A stretch of DNA of 47,580 nucleotides from positions 1 through 47,580 of the forward strand of contig JAQCIJ010000005.1 of assembly GCA_027592135.1 (NCBI GenBank). Reading direction: 5' to 3'. The position numbers and the translations under genes were made by a program. The notes beneath the pieces were generated by a model that was not told the DNA's origin, did no database searches, and saw only the letters and a list, made by a program, of their open reading frames with translations. Position 1 is the stretch's first letter. Each line of letters begins with the position of its first letter. Below, in pieces: positions 19,072 to 27,502 of this stretch. This DNA is from a bacterium. Lineage in GTDB: Bacteria; Patescibacteriota; Gracilibacteria; Peribacterales; Peribacteraceae.

Positions 19072-19088
19072 AATAAAAAGTGGGAATA

Positions 19089-19940
19089 CTAGCGCTTACG
19101 CTTTTTGTTAGAACGTTTACGCATGATTAATTTGTCAGATGTTTTTTTACGCTTTCGAGTCTTTACGCCCAAAGCTCTCTTCCCCCATGGAGTCCGAGGA
19201 CCCTTCTTGCTACCAATTGGACTGTGCCCTTCTCCACCTCCGTGTGGGTGGTCTACAGCGTTCATAGATTTTCCAAGTACTTGTGGCCTGCGCCCCATCC
19301 AACGCATACGTCCAGCCTTACCAATACGTACGAGGCTATGTTCACCATTACATACAGTACCGATAGTCGCGCTGCAGTTTTTGCGTACGCGGCGTACTTC
19401 GTTACTTGGCAACTGCACCATGGCGTACTCTTTATCGAATCCAACGAGTGTTGCAGATGTTCCTGCACTTCGTACGACTTCTCCACCACGTCCGAGGTTA
19501 ATCTCGAGGTTAAATATCTTGTATCCAGTAGGAATGTGCTCCAACTGCATACGGTTACCGGGCTTTACCTTGGTGCGATCTGCACAAACAATACTATCCC
19601 CTACTACAACACCTTCTGGTGCGAGGTGATACCGTTTGTCACCATCGGCGTAGAACACCAACATGATAAATGCAGTTCGGTTTGGATCATACTCGATAGA
19701 GTGCACAGTACCTGGCACATTTACCTTATCGGTGCGTTTGAAGTCGATCTCACGGTAGAGACGCTTGTGTCCTCCTCCACGATGACGAATGGTGATGCGT
19801 CCGTTATTCCCACGACCAGAGATGCGCTTCTTCCCCTTTGTCAGAGCCTTTTCAGGGCGCTTTTTGGTTAGGCTGGAGAAGTCTGCAAAACTCATTTTGC
19901 GACGTCCTGGGCTCGTTGGATTAACTTTGCGTATAGGCAT
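19089..19940 (-). CDS. rplB: 50S ribosomal protein L2
   Basis: [27 protein letters not shown]-like; [51 protein letters not shown]. Confidence 0.98.
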   Translation of the reverse strand: MPIRKVNPTSPGRRKMSFADFSSLTKKRPEKALTKGKKRISGRGNNGRITIRHRGGGHKRLYREIDFKRTDKVNVPGTVHSIEYDPNRTAFIMLVFYADGDKRYHLAPEGVVVGDSIVCADRTKVKPGNRMQLEHIPTGYKIFNLEINLGRGGEVVRSAGTSATLVGFDKEYAMVQLPSNEVRRVRKNCSATIGTVCNGEHSLVRIGKAGRMRWMGRRPQVLGKSMNAVDHPHGGGEGHSPIGSKKGPRTPWGKRALGVKTRKRKKTSDKLIMRKRSNKKRKR

Positions 19941-20239
19941 TATATTTTGAAGTTAGCTATATCGAGAGGTTTACTTTTTTCACTGATCGTTACCATCATT
20001 TTCTTGAATGGCTTTCGCTTTGTACTGATCTTTCCTCGTCCTATAGCTCGAGTCTTCGGTGCGACACGCATAACACGAAGGCTTACAGCCTCGATGTCGT
20101 AGTATTTGCGTAGAGCGTTGCGCACATCAATTTTTGTAGCCTTAGGAGCTACGCGAATCGTGTAGGTGCGGTCTGAAGCTTTCATGCGCTCAGACTTCTC
20201 TGTCTCTACGGGGCCGACGATAACTTGTGAGAGTTCCAT
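19940..20239 (-). CDS. rplW: 50S ribosomal protein L23
   Basis: VIVGPVETEKSERMKASDRTYTIRVAPKATKIDVRNALRKYYDIEAVSLRVMRV. Confidence 0.95.
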   Translation of the reverse strand: MELSQVIVGPVETEKSERMKASDRTYTIRVAPKATKIDVRNALRKYYDIEAVSLRVMRVAPKTRAIGRGKISTKRKPFKKMMVTISEKSKPLDIANFKI

Positions 20240-20241
20240 GA

Positions 20242-20907
20242 TTATTGAGCGGACTTAGTGGAAGTTGTAGGTTTTTCTTTAGCTCCAAAGATCTCTTCTG
20301 TCTTCGCAATCGCATCAACCATAAAGATGATATGACGGCTACCAAGAACATCAAGAGGGCTGAGGTATTGAGCCATAATTGTTTTTACACCAGGAACGTT
20401 ACCGACAGACTTGATAAGACTTGGGTGGTGTTCTGGAGTAACAATAAGGATCTTTCGTCCGATATCTACCGGCATCTTCTCGAGCATCTTTACAGCATCC
20501 TTAGTCTTTACCGTGTCTGGGTAGCTTTCTAGGCCAATGATTATCCCATTCTTCGCCTGAGCACTGAGAGCGCTAAAGAGGGATGCGCGACGCATCTTGC
20601 GTGGCATTTCTTTTACGAAGTTAGCAATCTTGCTTGGTCCAAAGGACTTGCTTCCTCCACGAAGCAGTGGGCTTCGTATGCTTCCACGACGTGCTCTACC
20701 TGTTCCCTTCTGTTGGAAGAGCTTACGCGTGGAACCACTGATATCTCCGCGACGCTTTACCCAAGCAATAGAATGACGTTTATTGCTCATCTCTCGTACA
20801 ACAGACTGGTGCATAAGCCCCTCGTTTATTGGAGCTTCAAAGAGGGCCTTCGGCAGGGTAGCCGTTCCTTTCTTTGTGCCGGTAGCTGTATATACGTCGA
20901 TATTCAT
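20242..20907 (-). CDS. rplD: 50S ribosomal protein L4
   Basis: VVREMSNKRHSIAWVKRRGDISGSTRKLFQQKGTGRARRGSIRSPLLRGGSKSFGP. Confidence 0.97.
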   Translation of the reverse strand: MNIDVYTATGTKKGTATLPKALFEAPINEGLMHQSVVREMSNKRHSIAWVKRRGDISGSTRKLFQQKGTGRARRGSIRSPLLRGGSKSFGPSKIANFVKEMPRKMRRASLFSALSAQAKNGIIIGLESYPDTVKTKDAVKMLEKMPVDIGRKILIVTPEHHPSLIKSVGNVPGVKTIMAQYLSPLDVLGSRHIIFMVDAIAKTEEIFGAKEKPTTSTKSAQ

Positions 20908-20909
20908 GA

Positions 20910-21515
20910 TTAAGAGTTAGATTCGAGAGTGATATAAACATTTCCGCCGTTTGTACCTGGAATTGGTCCTTTAATGGCGATGAGACCCTTAGTATGGTCA
21001 CAATCCATAATCTTGCGGCCACGAAGAGTAACAGTATCACTACCCATTCGTCCCGGCATTTTCTTTCCTTTCATAATACGTCCAGGGAACTCACACATAC
21101 CTACAGAACCTGTTCGGCGGTGGTGGTGAGAACCATGAGTAGTAGGACCACGGGAGAAGTTGTGACGCCTAATTACACCCTGGAATCCTTTACCTTTAGA
21201 GATTCCAGTTACACTAATTGTTCCTTCTTTAGTGAATTTTTCAAGATCGATCTGTGTTCCTGCATCAAGACCCTCTAAAGAGTCTACTTTCCACTCCTTA
21301 ATGTCTCCGTAGCGTGTGTGCTCGTTTCCTTTACGTGTTTTCCACTTTTTAGGCTTAACACCAAGGACAACAGCGTCGTAGCCGTCTTTCTCTTTAGATT
21401 TTGTTCTGATAACGGTGTTTGGCTGCACTTCTAAGTACGTAACAGGAACCGCATCCCCATTCTCTAGGAATACGCGACTCATGCCGATTTTCTTTGCAAT
21501 TAGACCGTTACACAT
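20910..21515 (-). CDS. rplC: 50S ribosomal protein L3
   Basis: MCNGLIAKKIGMSRVFLENGDAVPVTYLEVQPN; FQGVIRRHNFSRGPTTHGSHHHRRTGSVGMCEFPGRIMKGKKMPGRMG; start chosen at internal Met. Confidence 0.96.
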   Translation of the reverse strand: MCNGLIAKKIGMSRVFLENGDAVPVTYLEVQPNTVIRTKSKEKDGYDAVVLGVKPKKWKTRKGNEHTRYGDIKEWKVDSLEGLDAGTQIDLEKFTKEGTISVTGISKGKGFQGVIRRHNFSRGPTTHGSHHHRRTGSVGMCEFPGRIMKGKKMPGRMGSDTVTLRGRKIMDCDHTKGLIAIKGPIPGTNGGNVYITLESNS

Positions 21516-21638
21516 AATTCTTGGAGGTTCATCTGGCGCGGTTGGTGCAAGCACGTCGCGCTGAAACGCAAGTTTGCCCTGAGGGAAATGCATGGCATCT
21601 ACTGAAGAGCTGGGACAATTTAAGGGGGATCGGTGGTG

Positions 21639-21766
21639 ATGTCAAAGAAAAGAGTGGTTTCTTTTAGCGCCAAAGTAAACGCGACGAGCTCTCTATCAGC
21701 GACGTACAAAGAATGCTTCTTAAGGCCTACGCAAAAGGAGAGATCAGCATTACTGTTGGGCAATAG
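21639..21766 (+). pseudogene. Possible frameshifted small ORF, ~42 aa
   Basis: ATG gives MSKKRVVSFSAKV; one base short at GTAAAC, the next frame then gives KRDELSISDVQRMLLKAYAKGEISITVGQ-stop. Confidence 0.3.
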
Positions 21767-21785
21767 TTTCTGTGTTTGAGTATAC

Positions 21786-21826
21786 AGAAAAAGAGCACTC
21801 CTCCGCGGAGTACCCTCTTCTTTAAG
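21786..21826 (-). terminator. Hairpin terminator, possibly bidirectional
   Basis: Minus strand GAGGGTACTCC-GCGGA-GGAGTGCTC followed by TTTTT, just after a minus-strand mini-ORF stop at 21839. Confidence 0.55.
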
Positions 21827-21838
21827 GTGATCGGATGC

Positions 21839-21919
21839 TTAATTGCATCCACAACCACCTTTCTCATCGGAGCATGACTTTTCGGTCTTGCACTTGTCTG
21901 AGGAAATAGCGGACCTCAT
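21839..21919 (-). CDS. Putative Cys-rich mini-ORF (26 aa) or 3' remnant of an interrupted gene
   Basis: Reads MRSAISSDKCKTEKSCSDEKGGCGCN-stop; terminator immediately downstream; ATG lies inside the palindromic repeat 21911..22009. Confidence 0.35.
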   Translation of the reverse strand: MRSAISSDKCKTEKSCSDEKGGCGCN

Positions 21920-22009
21920 CCCCCGACCCCTTCTCCTTATTTGTAGAGATACAGCATTGTTTGATGTCGTTAACTTCTCTTTGAACGTACAGGAGAAGGG
22001 GGGCTCTGT
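21911..22009. repeat. Palindromic intergenic repeat, copy 1 (MITE-like)
   Basis: GGACCTCATCCCCCGACCCCTTCTCC...GGAGAAGGGGGGCTCTG; matches copy at 47514..47564. Confidence 0.7.
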
Positions 22010-22147
22010 TTTGAGAGTATTGCGTTAGAGATATGCTGAAGTAGTGTTTCTGTTGGCGTCATCGTTCGACTGAGCTTCTTTATCCATAGGATTTAGCACG
22101 TTACGCTATTTATCGCAAAGTAGGAGAGTGGTTGGGGTAAGGTCCGT

Positions 22148-22591
22148 CTAACATTCCCCCCACAACCCCCTCCCCTCTTTTTTTGCCTCATCTTCCGCTT
22201 CTTTATATTCCTCTATCCGAGGATGCGGAAACCACGGATAATTCTCGGCAAACCCCTCTTTTAGCATCTGCAAACCGATGTCTTCCCCAGAGAGTTCTAT
22301 ATATCGCAGGAGTCTTCCGTACTTGTCTCTGTTATCTGTTGGTTCAGGAATACGTTCTACAGACTTTTCGAAGATCAACTGACTGAGGCGCTCAGAAGCC
22401 TCGTCAAAGTAACACTCCTCTTTTTCTGGTGTATCTATTCCGATAATGCGCACGTGCTCTTCACCGATAACAACCGTATCTCCATCAACTATACGAGTGA
22501 CGATTGCAGAATGCAGTGTCGGTGGAACCAGTTGTAACTCCGGTGCTGGTGCACAGGCCGTGAGAAAGAGGAGAAAAACAACAAGTCGCAT
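22148..22591 (-). CDS. Thermonuclease (SNase)-like lipoprotein
   Basis: Lipobox LLFLTAC; ARIVDGDTVVIGEEHVRIIGIDTPEKEE-type core; DKYGRLLRYI; GLWGEC. Confidence 0.9.
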   Translation of the reverse strand: MRLVVFLLFLTACAPAPELQLVPPTLHSAIVTRIVDGDTVVIGEEHVRIIGIDTPEKEECYFDEASERLSQLIFEKSVERIPEPTDNRDKYGRLLRYIELSGEDIGLQMLKEGFAENYPWFPHPRIEEYKEAEDEAKKEGRGLWGEC

Positions 22592-22710
22592 AGCACAGAG
22601 TATATCAAAGAAGTTGTGTCAGAGGTTCTTGACTTTTTGCCTACCAAAAGCGGAGAATAACCTAACGGTCTTTTGTTTCGTAGTGTCTAACCAGAAGAGG
22701 AGGAACTCTT

Positions 22711-22863
22711 ATGTCTTACACCAGCAAAGAAAAGCCGGTCTGGCCATTGTTTGGCATGGTTTTGGGGATACTTTCTGTCCCCACAGTGCCGCTTATACCA
22801 CAGTTCGGTATACCATTTATGATCGTAGGCATCGTATGCCTGTTGATCTTCAACTTCTCGTAA
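22711..22863 (+). CDS. Small membrane protein, 50 aa
   Basis: MSYTSKEKPVWPLFGMVLGILSVPTVPLIPQFGIPFMIVGIVCLLIFNFS; AGGAGG Shine-Dalgarno upstream and a strong terminator downstream. Confidence 0.65.
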   Translation: MSYTSKEKPVWPLFGMVLGILSVPTVPLIPQFGIPFMIVGIVCLLIFNFS

Positions 22864-22898
22864 CGGCATGGATGCACCAACGATGAAAGACCAGCTTT

Positions 22899-22934
22899 AG
22901 CACGTTGATCCCCTTTGGTCAGCGTGCTTTTTTA
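22899..22934 (+). terminator. Rho-independent terminator
   Basis: AGCACGTTGA-TCCCCTTTGG-TCAGCGTGCT then TTTTT. Confidence 0.85.
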
Positions 22935-23249
22935 AACTAACTGCTTAGCAATCAGTAAAATCCACACTGCCTTACAGGCGATGTGCAGAGTTTGGTCGAG
23001 CTTAAAGCTGAGTCGACCGTCTATTTTTCCGTAGTCAATAATGGCATGACAAACCGTCTCTGCAAGAGCGAGAATAAACGACCCTGTAAAGAATCCAACA
23101 AGTCCACCGTGTATCACCGCGTGTGCTGCAAGAAAGATGTACCAAGCGTCTGGATTGTTTGTACGGTTCTTATTTTTGATGAGATGCTCACTCTGGAGAC
23201 CAAAATCACCGAGTGCGTGTCCGAAGACGAGAAGAAAGAAGATATCCAT
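22932..23249 (-). CDS. DUF3307-like membrane protein
   Basis: FGHALGDFGLQSEHLIKNKNR... AAHAVIHGGLVGFFTGS... CHAIIDYGK... DQTLHIACK. Confidence 0.75.
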   Translation of the reverse strand: MDIFFLLVFGHALGDFGLQSEHLIKNKNRTNNPDAWYIFLAAHAVIHGGLVGFFTGSFILALAETVCHAIIDYGKIDGRLSFKLDQTLHIACKAVWILLIAKQLV

Positions 23250-23285
23250 GCGTCGCAGTATATCATCAGATATACTAAAAGTTCA
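23250..23285. promoter_or_regulatory. Compact divergent promoter with back-to-back -10 boxes
   Basis: 36-bp intergenic: minus TATACT at 23257-23262 and plus TATACT at 23271-23276, within AGTATAT-CATCAG-ATATACT. Confidence 0.6.
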
Positions 23286-24143
23286 ATGAACTCTGAAAAA
23301 CGCAATGCACTCATCGGCTTAAATATCGCCATTGCGATTATGAGTATTGCAGGTCTTTTTGCCAAACTAATCCCCTGGCCTGCTGTGATGATTATCTTGG
23401 GACGTGCGTCTCTTACTGCACCGTTTCTTGCTGCATACCTCGTATTTACCAAGAAGTCTTTACGACTCAAATCCAGAAAACATATGTTCATTCTTATGGG
23501 CCTCGGCATCATGATGGTGACGCACTGGGTGACATACTTTCAGGCTATTCAGGTATCGACTGTCGCTATCGGCATACTTGCGGTGTTTACCTCTCCAATT
23601 ATCATCACGTTTTTAGAACCACTATTCGATGGGCACAACGTCCACGGTAAAGACGTGCTACTAGCACTCGTTGCGTTTGCAGGAATTGTGCTAATGATTG
23701 ATGACTTCTCGTTAGGAAGTGGCACCGTACAAGGAGTGTTATTCGGCATCACATCTGCGATGATTGTGTCGCTACGAAATATCTGGAGTAAGTGCCTCGT
23801 AAAAGAATACGAAGCTCCACTGGTAATGTTTTGGCAGATGGTATTCGGTGCACTGTTCCTCTCGCCTCTTCTCTTTTTCTACACCGTTGACGTGCAACCT
23901 GTGGATATCAAAAATCTTCTGATCCTCGCCTGCTTTGCTACAGCCATCGCCCATACCTTGATGCTGAAAAGCGTTGCACACATAGGGGCAAGAGCTACCG
24001 GAGTGATTATGATGGTACAGCCGCTGTATGCGATTGTACTTGCAGTATTGTTACTTGGAGAAATCCCTACGCTGCACGTGATTGCCGGAGGAGTACTGGT
24101 GATGTCTGCGATGATTTTTGAGACGGTGCAACAGACACGATAA
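23286..24143 (+). CDS. EamA/DMT-family transporter
   Basis: ~10 hydrophobic segments, two EamA-like halves; start moved to MNSEKRNALIGLN, 9 nt after TATACT. Confidence 0.88.
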   Translation: MNSEKRNALIGLNIAIAIMSIAGLFAKLIPWPAVMIILGRASLTAPFLAAYLVFTKKSLRLKSRKHMFILMGLGIMMVTHWVTYFQAIQVSTVAIGILAVFTSPIIITFLEPLFDGHNVHGKDVLLALVAFAGIVLMIDDFSLGSGTVQGVLFGITSAMIVSLRNIWSKCLVKEYEAPLVMFWQMVFGALFLSPLLFFYTVDVQPVDIKNLLILACFATAIAHTLMLKSVAHIGARATGVIMMVQPLYAIVLAVLLLGEIPTLHVIAGGVLVMSAMIFETVQQTR

Positions 24144-24173
24144 TCTTCTGTAAATTGGCTAACTACAAAGCTT

Positions 24174-24189
24174 CTAATCTGCTAATCTG
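24174..24189. repeat. CTAATCTG octamer x2 upstream of lysS
   Basis: CTAATCTG CTAATCTG, 5 nt before the ATG at 24195. Confidence 0.75.
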
Positions 24190-24194
24190 CCTAC

Positions 24195-25778
24195 ATGTTT
24201 TGGGCTGATGAATTCGCCGACCAGATTGCAGAGCGCTTCCACAAAGAAATTACGGAAGGGACTCCGCTGATTATACGTGATGAAAAAACTCTCTCTGGGC
24301 GTGTGCACATTGGGAGTGTACGTGGCATTGTGATGCACGGACTGATCTCTCAAATTCTTACAGAGAAGAAGATCAAGAATCAGTTCTTGTTTGAATTAAA
24401 TGATAATGACCCTATGGATGGATTGCCTGTATACGTAGACCAAGAGAAGTACGCAGTGCATATGGGAAAACCTCTGTTTGCTGTCCCTGGTATTAACGAA
24501 GGAGATGAAAATTTCTCTACAGGATTTGGGGAAGAGCTTCAAATGGCGATGGCACCCATGGGACTCCCTATTACGTGGTACCACTTACGACCTCTCTACG
24601 TTCAAGGAAAATTTAATGATGTCATCACACAAGCACTGGAGCGTGCCCCACGTATTCGTGATATTTATAAAGAAGTCAGTGGAGGAGGAAAACCTGATGA
24701 CTGGTTCCCACTGAATGTTATCTGTCCGACGTGTGGAAAAATAGGGACCACGAAAGTCACGGGATGGGACGGTAAAGAAGTGACGTTTGAATGCAAAGAA
24801 CAATACGTGGATTGGGCACAAGGATGTGGGCATAAAGGATCGATGAATCCATTTGACGGAAATGCCACACTGCCTTGGAAAGTAGAGTGGGCTGCAAAGT
24901 GGAAAGTGATGGGTGTGAATATCGAAGGAGGAGGAAAAGACCACTACGCTGCAGGAGGTTCTCGCGAAGTTGCTGCCTTGATCTCAAAAGACATATTCGA
25001 ATACCCTGCTCCATTTGATCTCCCCTACGAATTCTTTAATCTTGCAGGAAAAAAGATGAGCGCGAGCAAAGGGCTTGGAGCTTCTGCAAAAGATGTTGCG
25101 GATTTACTTCCTCCAAAGATCCTTAAGTTCTTGATGATTCGTAAAGAGGCACGAGTCCCTATCGACTTTGACCCAGAAGGAAAGACCATCCCGAATTTGT
25201 TTGATGAATATGATCGATGTGCAGACCACTTCTTTGGAAGGCACGATGAACCATTTGCAGGGTATTCCCGTTCGTTCGCCCTTGCACAAAAAGATGTAAC
25301 AGTAGAACCAGAAGATTTGTGGGAGATGCGCTTCCAGGCACTCAGTTTTGTTGTCCAAATGCCACATCTACATGTCGATGAAGAAGCAGCTAAACTTAAG
25401 GGTTCCGCCCTTACAGAAGCCGAGACTGCTGCACTGCATGAACGTGCAGACTACGTAAAAAGATGGATCGATACACTCGCTCCTGCTGAGTATACGTTTG
25501 TCATCCAAGACAGTACTCCTGCAGACCTCGAGCTACAGGAGAAACAGAAAGAAGCATTAACAGCTCTTGGTAAAAAACTTGGAGACCTTAAAGAGTGGAC
25601 GGGAGAAACCGTGCACGACAAGATTCACCGCACGAAAGAAGAGTTTGATTTGCCACCGAAAGAAATCTTCCAGCCGCTGTACCGTATCTTTATGGATCGC
25701 ACATCTGGCCCACAGGTTGGTTGGTTTTTAAGTACGATGAAGCAGGAGGATGTTGCGAGGAGGTTGATGGAGTTATAA
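24195..25778 (+). CDS. lysS: Lysyl-tRNA synthetase, class I
   Basis: MFWADEFADQI; HIGH-like GRVHIGSVRG; zinc-like CPTCGK; KMSKS-like KKMSASKG; class I archaeal-type architecture. Confidence 0.93.
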   Translation: MFWADEFADQIAERFHKEITEGTPLIIRDEKTLSGRVHIGSVRGIVMHGLISQILTEKKIKNQFLFELNDNDPMDGLPVYVDQEKYAVHMGKPLFAVPGINEGDENFSTGFGEELQMAMAPMGLPITWYHLRPLYVQGKFNDVITQALERAPRIRDIYKEVSGGGKPDDWFPLNVICPTCGKIGTTKVTGWDGKEVTFECKEQYVDWAQGCGHKGSMNPFDGNATLPWKVEWAAKWKVMGVNIEGGGKDHYAAGGSREVAALISKDIFEYPAPFDLPYEFFNLAGKKMSASKGLGASAKDVADLLPPKILKFLMIRKEARVPIDFDPEGKTIPNLFDEYDRCADHFFGRHDEPFAGYSRSFALAQKDVTVEPEDLWEMRFQALSFVVQMPHLHVDEEAAKLKGSALTEAETAALHERADYVKRWIDTLAPAEYTFVIQDSTPADLELQEKQKEALTALGKKLGDLKEWTGETVHDKIHRTKEEFDLPPKEIFQPLYRIFMDRTSGPQVGWFLSTMKQEDVARRLMEL

Positions 25779-25831
25779 AACATATAGTATATATTTTTAC
25801 CTTTGAGATTACAGGATGAACATGATTTTGC

Positions 25832-25837
25832 TATAAT
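25832..25837 (+). promoter_or_regulatory. Extended -10 box TGCTATAAT, 6 nt before ATG
   Basis: TTTTGCTATAATCAACACATG. Confidence 0.6.
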
Positions 25838-25843
25838 CAACAC

Positions 25844-26443
25844 ATGACTGATCTTCTTCTCCTCGAACACGCCGACTACGGACACTTACTCCCAGCAGCC
25901 CATGGCCTTCTGGAAGAACACACCGATGCCACCAAAGCGCATCTCGTGGCTACAGGAGCCGCAATGGAAGCGCTCGCTAAGAAATTCGGCGGTAACGAGC
26001 AAACATGGAAAGTTGCGGGCATGCTGCATGATTTGGATTGGGATGCACTCGATAAAGATTACGAAAAACACTGTGGCGATACACTGGAACATTTACTTAG
26101 TACTATCGAAGCTCCCGCAGAGTTACTTGGTGATATTCGTGCACACTACCAACACCAGTATGGTGCGGAGTACCCGCTCGATTCCACGCTACGAAAATGT
26201 TTGTACTGCGTTGATGAACTCACAGGTTTTATTATTGCAGTAACCCTTGTACGACCGAGCAAAGCTATCGCGGATGTCGAAGTGAAAAGTGTGAAAAAGA
26301 AGCTCAAAGACAAAGGGTTTGCAGCGCAAGTAGACCGCGAGCAGATTCGTGCGTGCGAAGAGTTACTGGATCTTCCTTTGGATGAGCTGATCGACATTAC
26401 ACTGACAGCAATGAAGAGCGTTGCGAGTGATCTTGATCTATAA
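25844..26443 (+). CDS. HD-domain phosphohydrolase-like protein
   Basis: HLVATGAAMEALAKKFGGNEQTWKVAGMLHDLDWD; YCVDELTGFI. Confidence 0.82.
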   Translation: MTDLLLLEHADYGHLLPAAHGLLEEHTDATKAHLVATGAAMEALAKKFGGNEQTWKVAGMLHDLDWDALDKDYEKHCGDTLEHLLSTIEAPAELLGDIRAHYQHQYGAEYPLDSTLRKCLYCVDELTGFIIAVTLVRPSKAIADVEVKSVKKKLKDKGFAAQVDREQIRACEELLDLPLDELIDITLTAMKSVASDLDL

Positions 26444-26452
26444 TGCTTCCCT

Positions 26453-27502
26453 ATGGAAGGCATAAATATCGCAGGGTTTCTGACTGCAGAAAGCGGTCTC
26501 GGTACTGCAGTGCGTAATACTGTTGCAGCTCTTAATGCTGCAGGTATTCCGTATGCACTCACAGATATTACGTGTACGTCATCGCGCAGAGAAGACATGA
26601 CGTTTGCAGATGCAATTACCAATACAGCGCCATATGCAACCAGCCTGTTTCATGTACAGCCTGATGTAGCAGCTAAAGCCGCAAAAGAAGTACCGGAGGA
26701 ATTTTGGAATGCTTCTATGTGCATTGCCTACTGGGTATGGGAATCTTCTGTTGTGCCCTCCAACTTTACACTGTGGGCTAAGCAATTTGATGCAGTGTGG
26801 ACACCAAGTACCTACTCGCAAAAGATCTTGAGTGATGCAGTCGGCATTCCTGTACACTGTGTGCCACATGCTATTCCATCGGTAGTACATTCTGTTCAGC
26901 GCAAAGCGAAAACGTTTCTCTGTATGTTTGATTACTTGAGTGTCTTCGAACGCAAAAATCCTCTGGGCGCTATTGCTGCTTTTCAACAGGCATTTTCAGA
27001 TAGCGATGCACAATTAATTATCAAATGTATCAATAGTGATCGCTTCGTCCGTGAACATCAGCAGTTACTTGAAGCAGTATGCGATGATGACCGTATTCAG
27101 ATTATTGATGCGTATATGTCTACAGAAGATATTCATCAATTAATTGGTACGTGTACTGCACTTATTTCACTACACCGCAGTGAAGGATTTGGTCTACACC
27201 TTGCTGAAGCAATGGCACTGCATACTCCTGTGATAGCCACAAACTTTGGAGGGAACACTGACTTTATGAATACGCACAACAGTGCACTTGTAGAGTGCAC
27301 ACTACAACCTCTTTCAGCTAATATTGGACCATATCCACGAGGGTCATTATGGGCAGAACCAAATATAGATCATGCAGCAAAGTTATTACAGAGTGTATAC
27401 AAGGATGACAATAGTATTCGCTCCGAGTTACCAGAAGAATTCTCAGTGTCATCTGTCGGCATGCAGATAGGAAAGCTTATAGAGAAGATTAGTGGGGCGT
27501 AG
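26453..27502 (+). CDS. Glycosyltransferase family 1/4-type
   Basis: GFLTAESGLGTAVRNTVAALNAAGI; LHRSEGFGLHLAEAMALHTPVIATNFGGNTDFM. Confidence 0.88.
   Translation: MEGINIAGFLTAESGLGTAVRNTVAALNAAGIPYALTDITCTSSRREDMTFADAITNTAPYATSLFHVQPDVAAKAAKEVPEEFWNASMCIAYWVWESSVVPSNFTLWAKQFDAVWTPSTYSQKILSDAVGIPVHCVPHAIPSVVHSVQRKAKTFLCMFDYLSVFERKNPLGAIAAFQQAFSDSDAQLIIKCINSDRFVREHQQLLEAVCDDDRIQIIDAYMSTEDIHQLIGTCTALISLHRSEGFGLHLAEAMALHTPVIATNFGGNTDFMNTHNSALVECTLQPLSANIGPYPRGSLWAEPNIDHAAKLLQSVYKDDNSIRSELPEEFSVSSVGMQIGKLIEKISGA

Noticed and set aside
22983-23285. N-terminal extension of the EamA transporter ORF
   Set aside because: Overlaps the DUF3307-like gene; hydrophobic transporter homology begins at MNSEKRNALIG, with a TATACT box just upstream.
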